Origin: Aradus depressus
Lineage: Eukaryota; Arthropoda; Insecta; Hemiptera; Aradidae
DNA: 64,000 nucleotides
Assembly (NCBI GenBank): GCA_963662175.1
Contig: OY759227.1
Span: forward strand, 9,394,501-9,458,500
Reading direction: 5' to 3'
Part shown: positions 56,826 to 64,000 of the stretch, piece after piece
How the letters are laid out: each line of letters opens with the position of its first letter
Position numbering within the stretch: position 1 is the stretch's first letter
Position numbers and translations under genes: made by a program
Notes under the pieces: generated by a model
The model's input: only the letters and a program-made list of their open reading frames with translations
The model's database searches: none
Told to the model about the DNA's origin: nothing

Positions 56826-57717
56826 TGTAATGATCCATATTGTCCATTACATGAATAATTAATAAATGGAAAATAAGGGACTTAGTGCAATCATTTTATT
56901 AGACCTAAGGAAGGTTACTGGGGGTTATCAAATCGATTTGTACCAGGGTCGATATAGTATCAAAATAGATCAATTCATGCATTTCAATTATGTAATAAAA
57001 TTAAATGATAAGCTAATAATTAGTTAACAATAAATGTAAGCAATTAGGATTGTATACGGGAATATGAAAGTGTTATAAAAAAACCCAGATGTTTAGTAGT
57101 TTAAAGGCTGTAAAAATTGTGGCCAATGAGAGAGCGGAATCCAAAACGAGAGAGAAGTGGTCTGTCCCCTCGTGGTAGTATATGAGAGAACTCTGCAGAG
57201 AGAGATGGTTCAGTGAAAGTGAGTGTAGTGAATAGTAGAAAATGTCAGTGATTTCTTAAAAGCTGTGGTAAGAAGGAAGAAAGGTACTGAGGGGAAGTAT
57301 CCCGGAGAACTCCAACCACAAAAGAAATGGAGAACACGACGATTATTAGCTAAAACACTTGGAATCCAGAAGAGAGGAGAGGACGTGGCCGCAATTTCGA
57401 CAACCCATACTCAACTTACCACGTTGGAAACATCATTTCACCAACAGGCACAATAGAAGAAAAGAGAGATGTCCCGCAGGTTTAGTTAAATGTTGTGTAA
57501 ACAAAAAAAATTTCATGTGTGTAAAAATGTGTCACTAACCCTTTCTTTTATAAAAGAAAATTTTATATTCAAAAATATATTTTTTGAACCTCAAATATAA
57601 CTGTAACAACTTATTTTTTTTGTATAGTTTTTTTTTATTAATAACCAGGTCATCTTAGAGTATAATTATATATAAATTTAAAATATTAATGTAACCGAGT
57701 TAATAACGAACGTTACA
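56826..57717 (+). repeat. Array LTR 4
   Basis: 892 bp; same as LTRs 2 and 3 at the diagnostic sites checked. Confidence 0.9.
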
Positions 57718-57858
57718 AATGTCGGTTCGAACAGGGACTTGAAACATTAAATTTTTATATGGCGCCCGAAAAGAAATAATAAAAAGACCTTATATGTAAT
57801 TTTGTAAAAATATTTGTAAAAATTAATTTCAAAACTGTGTAAAAAGTTAGCGTCCAAA

Positions 57859-58674
57859 ATGGCCGACTATAATAGAGGTTCTCAGAGAACGAATCCGAAC
57901 AATAATGGCGGACAAAATAGAGTAACTTTTTCTCTTCAGCCGGAGAGTGAGACGAATCTGAGTTTAAAAACAATGATGGAAATGGTAATAAAAAATATGA
58001 ACGCAAATCATTCGGAAATAATTTTAAAATTCGAGCAACAATCAAAAAATTTTAATGAAATGAACTCAAAAATTGATGAATTAAAGGAGGATGTAAGCGT
58101 AAAATTTGAAAATATAAAAAAATATTTAAACAAACGTTTCGATGAAGTAAATAATGAGATTGATAAATTTAGTGATCAAAGTTTAGAAATGAATCATAAA
58201 TGTGAACAATTAAATAATATGATTGTAGATAGACAGGAAAATGGAGAAATAAAGGAAAATAATGAAACACAGAAGAAAATAAAATTCAATAAGAAGATAG
58301 ACAAATTTAAATTTATTAAAACCATAATAGCTAATGGTATTGTTATAAAGAAGCATAATAATAAGATAGAGAAACTAAAAGAACATAAGATAAACAAAAT
58401 TAAAAGTTATCGAAGAATTGAATATCGAAAAGTAAATGTTATTAAATATAAAAGTAAACATAACAATAACAAGAGTAAAAAACTTAAGTGCAAACATAAT
58501 TTCAGTAATAATAATAATAAAAATAAGTTTAAAAATAGTAAAACATTATACCTAGGTCAAAGGCAGGAACAGAAAGACAGAAAAATAATTATAAATAACA
58601 ATCATAAATATCGGAGAAAAGATAATCGTAAACTAAATTATAAATATAAAAGAAAGAAAATAATAAGTGTTTAA
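57859..58674 (+). CDS. 271-aa coiled-coil/basic protein, array unit 4
   Basis: The protein is identical to that of unit 1. Unit 4 has the most private non-coding changes (TTACATGTAAAT near 59341, homopolymer length changes near 59572 and 59883, AAGAAATTAG near 59920). A 72-aa ORF appearing only here (59430-59648) results from such a homopolymer change and is not considered a gene. Confidence 0.72.
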   Translation: MADYNRGSQRTNPNNNGGQNRVTFSLQPESETNLSLKTMMEMVIKNMNANHSEIILKFEQQSKNFNEMNSKIDELKEDVSVKFENIKKYLNKRFDEVNNEIDKFSDQSLEMNHKCEQLNNMIVDRQENGEIKENNETQKKIKFNKKIDKFKFIKTIIANGIVIKKHNNKIEKLKEHKINKIKSYRRIEYRKVNVIKYKSKHNNNKSKKLKCKHNFSNNNNKNKFKNSKTLYLGQRQEQKDRKIIINNNHKYRRKDNRKLNYKYKRKKIISV

Positions 58675-60817
58675 CCGATGAAATTTTGGATATTAAAAAT
58701 TGCTTGTATAGGATTATGATCTGGAACTATAAAATGTAAACATTAAAATTAATAAAAAAAAAAAAAATAAACATAGAAAGTATCAGTCAATATGTTAAAT
58801 TTTGTCGAAATGAATAATTGCAAAATAAAATGATATAATTAAGTGATGGAAAAATGTACCTGAGTTAGTTTGCGTGTAAAATTTGAGTTAATAAAAATCA
58901 ATAAAAAAGTAATGTAAACAAAGAAGTTGTCACTCGAGATGTAAATAGGGTCTAATTAATAAATAATTGAAAGTAAAGAATAAATTAAACTAAAGTTAGA
59001 AATAAAAATATGGAGCGTAGTTAACATGATATGTCAACCAAGTCTAGATTGAGGAGACGAACTGATGAATAGATAAAGGATAAGACAGCTATTTAGAGTC
59101 TGTTATGATAAACAACTGATATTTGTAAACAGTCCAACAAATGTCAATATTGGGTGTGTGTATTTTATTTTATGGTATGTCTTGTTATTTTTTTTTAATA
59201 TGATGTATGCTATTTTGTTGTATTAGAGTGGTTGTATTATAAAATAGGTAATAATGACCAATTTTGGGTCTGAGACTGATTAAGAATATGATAGTGGGTG
59301 ATGTTCTGTCATAGAATAAAAAAAAATTATAATAATTAAATTACATGTAAATAATGTTTAGTTTACTCTGCACTCTGAACAGAAAATTTATTATTTTTAA
59401 ATGTTTTTAAATAAAAACATATTTATTTATTGGAATATTATATGTATGGTGGTTATTTTATGGGAAATTTTATAATAAGGGTTAGTATCGATGTGAACTA
59501 TTTTATGATATATTTATGCATGCGTTTTTTTTTTATGGTATTGGTGATAAAAATAAAAATATTTATAATAATAAAAAAAAAAAATATTAGTTTAAAGGGT
59601 TTGTTATTGTTATTAAACCGTAATTGTCAACAACGTGGGCCCTGTTGATTTAAGGAGTTTGGCGTCCTTACGGAAACGAGCTATATTAACCCACAAATGG
59701 TTTTTGAGAGCGATAATCGCTAGTAGTCTCAGAATATAAGTGATGAAATTAGAACATCCACATGGATGCATAGATTACAAACGTCATAAAATTTCAATCA
59801 TAACCTTGTAAGTAATTCCGTATAATAATATAATTAAAAAAAAAAAAATTGTAAGTGAAACGGGGAAAATGTTATAAGAATATTTTTTTTTAAGAATATC
59901 ATCTTGAAAGCATTATATAAGAAATTAGTGCAGTAAATCAATAGGGAAAGTAAGTCGAAATAGGGTAAATAAAAGTAGTAAAAAATTAAAGGATGTTAGG
60001 GATAGGATGTTATTAATAATGGAATATTAAAGAAAAAGAAAGATATTATTAATGAAGGAAGTAAATAAGAAAAAGAGGAAATATAAGTGGTAGGATGGAG
60101 TGTGGTGTAATTTTAATTAAAATGAAGGAATAATGTATGAATATTAAAAATTTAGTGGCATAGCCGACAGTGTAAGAGAATTTGTGTGAGTATATTTTTT
60201 TGAAGTAGGTAAAAATCCAAAGAGATTGGGATGGTTAAAAATTAATACCAAGGAAGATTATCTATTTAATTTTAGATTATATTTAGGAGTGTGGGTAAAT
60301 TGTATGGCAAATTAATGATTAGTGTTGGAATTTTGAATGTAGAATTTGCGTATGGAGAATAGAGTAGTGGTAGATAGAAGAAATGAGAAGAATAAAGTAA
60401 TATATTTCAAGAAAATAAAGTAATATAAGAAAGTAAATCTAATATAACATTATGGTAAGACGTAAACAAAATAATTAAATTAGATTTGTTACCTAATTGT
60501 TGTGTAATATTATTAAAGAGAGTTACCTTGAAGAATGTATTCCATAATAGATAAAGAAAATCACATATAAATTCAGTTTTTAGCTTGAAGCACATTACGA
60601 TTCGAATTTTATTTTTATCAGTAAATACAACATAGATGTGAAATGACCAGTATAGGTTTGTTGAGGTATGTGTGGATGTAATAATAGAAACTGGGTCACC
60701 ATGTTATCTTGAGTCGCCTAGTTGTACATGTAACCATAAGATTATTGAAATAGTTTGGTACTAAACACTAATGTAAGCAAATGAATGATATATTTTGATA
60801 TATTTAGCAGAGGGCAA

Positions 60818-61709
60818 TGTAATGATCCATATTGTCCATTACATGAATAATTAATAAATGGAAAATAAGGGACTTAGTGCAATCATTTTATTAGACCTAA
60901 GGAAGGTTACTGGGGGTTATCAAATCGATTTGTACCAGGGTCGATATAGTATCAAAATAGATCAATTCATGCATTTCAATTATGTAATAAAATTAAATGA
61001 TAAGCTAATAATTAGTTAACAATAAATGTAAGCAATTAGGATTGTATACGGGAATATGAAAGTGTTATAAAAAAAACCCAGATGTTTAGTAGTTTAAAGG
61101 CTGTAAAAATTGTGGCCAATGAGAGAGCGGAATCCAAAACGAGAGAGAAGTGGTCTGTCCCCTCGTGGTAGTATATGAGAGAACTGTGCAGAGAGAGATG
61201 GTTCAGTGAAAGTGAGTGTAGTGAATAGTAGAAAATGTCAGTGATTTCTTAAAAGCTGTGGTAAGAAGGAAGAAAGGTACTGAGGGGAAGTATCCCGGAG
61301 AACTCCAACCACAAAAGAAATGGAGAACACGACGATTATTAGCTAAAACACTTGGAATCCAGAAGAGAGGAGAGGACGTGGCCGCAATTTCGACAACCCA
61401 TACTCAACTTACCACGTTGGAAACATCATTTCACCAACAGGCACAATAGAAGAAAAGAGAGATGTCCCGCAGGTTTAGTTAAATGTTGTGTAAACAAAAA
61501 AAATTTCATGTGTGTAAAAATGTGTCACTAACCCTTTCTTTTATAAAAGAAAATTTTATATTCAAAAATATATTTTTTGAACCTCAAATATAACTGTAAC
61601 AACTTATTTTTTTTGTATAGTTTTTTTTTATTAATAACCAGGTCATCTTAGAGTATAATTATATATAAATTTAAAATATTAATGTAACCGAGTTAAAGCG
61701 AACGCTACA
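60818..61709 (+). repeat. Array LTR 5 (terminal)
   Basis: 892 bp. It carries ACTGTGCAGAG like LTR 1, an 8-A run before CCCAG, and a distinct terminus (GTTAAAGCGAACGCTACA instead of GTTAATAACGAACGTTACA). It is followed directly by unrelated AT-repeat and Penelope sequence. Confidence 0.9.
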
Positions 61710-61769
61710 ATATATATATTGGTAAATTCTATGTATATTTAAACGTACCTGTGCACATCGACTGGAGGG
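61710..61769. other. Junction between the A array and the Penelope-like element
   Basis: A short (AT)n stretch, then ~45 bp that is probably the Penelope-like 3' end on the minus strand. Confidence 0.4.
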
Positions 61770-62472
61770 TCATATTATTGGTGACAGTAAAGGGGAATAT
61801 TTTAGATTGGTTTGGTCGTTCATACAATTTCCATTTTTTAAAGTTCTGTTTATTTCTAATATTTCTAATGAGTTGAGCAATGTGCTTTTTTCGCAGAAAT
61901 GAAGGTATTTTATGCCTGTGTCTTTATCAAACGTATGTTTGTGTTGGTTGATGTGTTGTGCAAATGTTGATTTTGTTATGTTGTGTGTTGTGTCCATGTT
62001 AGTATCTATTTCTGATATATGTTCTTTGAGTCTTTGTTTGAATTGTCTCCCAGTTTGTCCTGTATAGATTAGGTTGCAAGAGTTGCAATTTAATTGATAA
62101 ACCCCACTCTTTTCTTCTGTTTTTATTCGGTCTTTCGTATTGTTAAGGTGTTTGTAAAGTGTCCTATTTGTTCTGAAACTAACTTTGAAGTTTTCTTTTT
62201 TAAGAATATTGCCTATTTGTTCAGAAATTTTCCCGTAATAGGGTAAGCTTACCCATTTCTTTGTTTCTGTTGTGTTTATTATGTCTAGTTTGGAGATATC
62301 TTTTAAATTGATTTTGTTGGTTACTTTTTTTTCTAATTTTTTCTATTGCATGTTGTTTCTATCCGTTTTTTATGGCTATGTTATTGATTATATCTATTTC
62401 TTTGTTTCTGTCTGTCACGTTTAGTGGTATTGTGTAAGCTCTATGGAAGAATGAGTAAAATGTCGCATGTTA
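61770..62472 (-). pseudogene. Inverted copy of the Penelope RT tail and GIY-YIG domain
   Basis: Minus-strand reading gives the post-RT region and GIY-YIG endonuclease to a C-terminal stop at 61770 (ending KYSPLLSPII). This reveals the C-terminus missing from the cut plus-strand copy. A TAG replaces the Tyr codon in NGYKQH near 62370 and one base is inserted near 62325, so it is not translatable as one frame. It joins the body within about 10 bp of 62470. Confidence 0.82.
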
Positions 62473-64000
62473 TCACTGTAAAAGCAGACAAAGGAAATAC
62501 TCTAGTGTTGTTAAACAATAGTGATTATGTTAATAAAGTGTTGAGTTTTATAGAAACGAACGGTTTTGTTCAAATAAATAAGAATCCAACCATGGCAATA
62601 CAAAAGAATGTACGTGCAACATTAAATAGATCTAAGTTCATCATAAAAGGTATGTGTACACAAAGACTTATAGTAATGAACCCCATAACTCCTAGACTAA
62701 CAGGACTACCCAAAATTCACAAAGAAAATGTCCCAATAAGACCGGTAGTATCATTTATCAACTCGCCTACCCACAAATTATCTAAATTTCTAAATAAAAA
62801 ACTGAGATCATTCATACAATTTCAACCCTCACATACGGTCATCAATTCTATAGACTTTGTAAAAAAAACCAAATCTATAAATATCACATCGGGGGCGAAA
62901 CTATTGTCATTGGACGTCACCAATTTATTTACTAATATCCCCGTGGAGGAATGTCTCGACATTGTTAACTCGTTGATAATTAATACGAAACATTCAATTT
63001 TTGAAAAAATAGAAATATATGACCTTTTAAAATTATGCACTAGCCAAAATTATTTCATGTTCAATGAACAAATATATGAACAAAAAGACGGACTAGCCAT
63101 GGGTTCCTGCTTGTCCCCCCTATTAGCTGACATTTTCATGGACCACTTAGAGAAACTCATCTTACGGGAAACGATACACAATGATAAAATTAATTTCTGG
63201 TACCGTTATGTTGATGACATATGTATCTTATTTAATGGTTCTAATAGACAAATTAAGCAACTCTTTGACTTTGTAAATAATATTCATGAAAAAATAAAAT
63301 TCACCATAGAATTAGGGGGTGACAAATTAAATTTTCTAGACTTAAATTTAAAAATAAATAATAATAAACTTGAATACAACATCTACAGAAAACCGACAAC
63401 CACAGATTCAATTATACACAATACATCTAACGCTCCTATATCACATAAACATGCGACATTTTACTCATTCTTCCATAGAGCTTACACAATACCACTAAAC
63501 GTGACAGACAGAAACAAAGAAATAGATATAATCAACAACATAGCCATAAAAAACGGATACAAACAACATACAATAGAAAAAATTAGAAAAAAAGTAACCA
63601 ACAAAATCAATTTAAAAGATATCTCCAAACTAGACATAATAAACACAACAGAAACAAAGAAATGGGTAAGCTTACCCTATTACGGGAAAATTTCTGAACA
63701 AATAGGCAATATTCTTAAAAAAGAAAACTTCAAAGTTAGTTTCAGAACAAATAGGACACTTTACAAACACCTTAACAATACGAAAGACCGAATAAAAACA
63801 GAAGAAAAGAGTGGGGTTTATCAATTAAATTGCAACTCTTGCAACCTAATCTATACAGGACAAACTGGGAGACAATTCAAACAAAGACTCAAAGAACATA
63901 TATCAGAAATAGATACTAACATGGACACAACACACAACATAACAAAATCAACATTTGCACAACACATCAACCAACACAAACATACGTTTGATAAAGACAC
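62451..64000 (+). CDS. Penelope-like reverse transcriptase with GIY-YIG endonuclease (open at window end)
   Basis: One uninterrupted frame to the window edge. The first Penelope-specific residues are VITVKADKGNTLVLL at 62469; the two upstream ATGs (62451, 62460) lie in the inverted arm and may supply a surrogate start. RT blocks: LPKIHKENVPIRPVVSF, LLSLDVTNLFTNIPVEECL (first Asp), DGLAMGSCLSPLLADIFMD, RYVDD (active site, ~63208), LNFLDLNLKI. Then KPTTTDSIIH and FHRAYTIPL. The GIY-YIG domain starts at GVYQLNCNSCNLIYTGQTGR (~63817) and is cut at 64000. The N-terminal part before the RT is missing relative to complete Penelope-like proteins. Confidence 0.9.
   Translation, partial: MSKMSHVITVKADKGNTLVLLNNSDYVNKVLSFIETNGFVQINKNPTMAIQKNVRATLNRSKFIIKGMCTQRLIVMNPITPRLTGLPKIHKENVPIRPVVSFINSPTHKLSKFLNKKLRSFIQFQPSHTVINSIDFVKKTKSINITSGAKLLSLDVTNLFTNIPVEECLDIVNSLIINTKHSIFEKIEIYDLLKLCTSQNYFMFNEQIYEQKDGLAMGSCLSPLLADIFMDHLEKLILRETIHNDKINFWYRYVDDICILFNGSNRQIKQLFDFVNNIHEKIKFTIELGGDKLNFLDLNLKINNNKLEYNIYRKPTTTDSIIHNTSNAPISHKHATFYSFFHRAYTIPLNVTDRNKEIDIINNIAIKNGYKQHTIEKIRKKVTNKINLKDISKLDIINTTETKKWVSLPYYGKISEQIGNILKKENFKVSFRTNRTLYKHLNNTKDRIKTEEKSGVYQLNCNSCNLIYTGQTGRQFKQRLKEHISEIDTNMDTTHNITKSTFAQHINQHKHTFDKD

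Larger units (their letters stand above)
44850..61709 (+). mobile_element. Tandem array of single-ORF LTR element A (5 LTRs, 4 internal regions)
   Basis: LTRs start at 44850, 48842, 52834, 56826 and 60818: an exact 3992 bp period. The whole array is flanked by ATAT on both sides (44846-44849, 61710-61713), although the sequence there is an AT repeat, so the duplication is only suggestive. Units differ by very few bases. Each unit has an 892 bp LTR, ~140 bp leader, a 271-aa ORF and ~2.14 kb of non-coding sequence. No protease, RT, RNase H or integrase is encoded. Confidence 0.9.
61730..64000 (+). mobile_element. Penelope-like element with inverted partial copy at its 5' side
   Basis: The body (62451 to the window end) is on the plus strand. 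61770-62472 is an inverted copy of the body's 3' part: it is the reverse complement of 63452 onward, with scattered differences. Inverted or tandem partial copies (pseudo-LTRs) are characteristic of Penelope-like elements. The 3' end lies outside the window. Confidence 0.85.

Noticed and set aside
44850..61709. CRISPR array or satellite DNA
   Set aside because: The repeat unit is 3992 bp, contains LTRs and an ORF, and there are no short direct repeats with variable spacers; the sequence is eukaryotic.

Overview
This is a eukaryotic, almost certainly metazoan and probably arthropod, stretch of nuclear repeat DNA. It is very AT-rich with many A/T homopolymers. No host gene, rRNA, tRNA or CRISPR could be supported. 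Nearly all recognisable sequence belongs to transposable elements: Mag-like and CsRn1-like Ty3/Gypsy elements, an R1/I-group LINE, Penelope-like elements, Polinton/Maverick-like fragments, a long-TIR DNA transposon and several families of single-ORF LTR elements. The arthropod assignment rests on that mixture and is inference; no species is claimed.

Layout. 1-1.8 kb: minus-strand remnants resembling the zinc-finger leader of Polinton-type polymerase genes. 2.28-8.85 kb: a DNA transposon with ~470 bp inverted repeats and TA target duplications, whose left repeat was hit by a 4.1 kb Mag-like Gypsy element (5 bp duplication GTGCG). 8.9-11.0 kb: a Gypsy integrase tail and degenerate G-rich repeats. 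11.0-17.4 kb: a CsRn1-like Gypsy element, split by a GC-rich LINE on the other strand. 17.4-21.3 kb: a minus-strand single-ORF LTR element (here called A1). 21.3-24.3 kb: a decayed relative of another single-ORF family (B'). 24.3-28.3 kb: a second Mag-like copy, minus strand (duplication ATCTA). 28.3-32.7 kb: degenerate repeats around a Polinton integrase C-terminus. 32.7-43.5 kb: a minus-strand A2 element with two LTRs, split by a young 5.19 kb B element (33843-39032, LTRs identical by eye). 43.5-44.5 kb: a truncated Penelope-like element followed by a hammerhead-ribozyme-like motif. 44.85-61.7 kb: an exact 3992 bp tandem array of the A element (five LTRs, four internal regions). 61.7-64.0 kb: a Penelope-like element with an intact RT reading frame, headed by an inverted partial copy of itself and running off the window.

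The most interesting material is the A/A1/A2 group. These elements have ~870-890 bp LTRs and one ORF encoding a coiled-coil plus Lys/Asn-rich basic protein. They have no protease, RT, RNase H or integrase, and a ~2 kb 3' non-coding region follows the ORF. That region contains a ~130 nt stretch with three hairpins kept across subfamilies. The primer-binding region looks like a tRNA-Lys PBS cut into two separated pieces. The A LTR appears to be a mosaic of A1-type and A2-type sequence. Both A and A2 show LTR-internal-LTR-internal (tandem) organisation. They must be mobilised by an autonomous partner that is not in this window.
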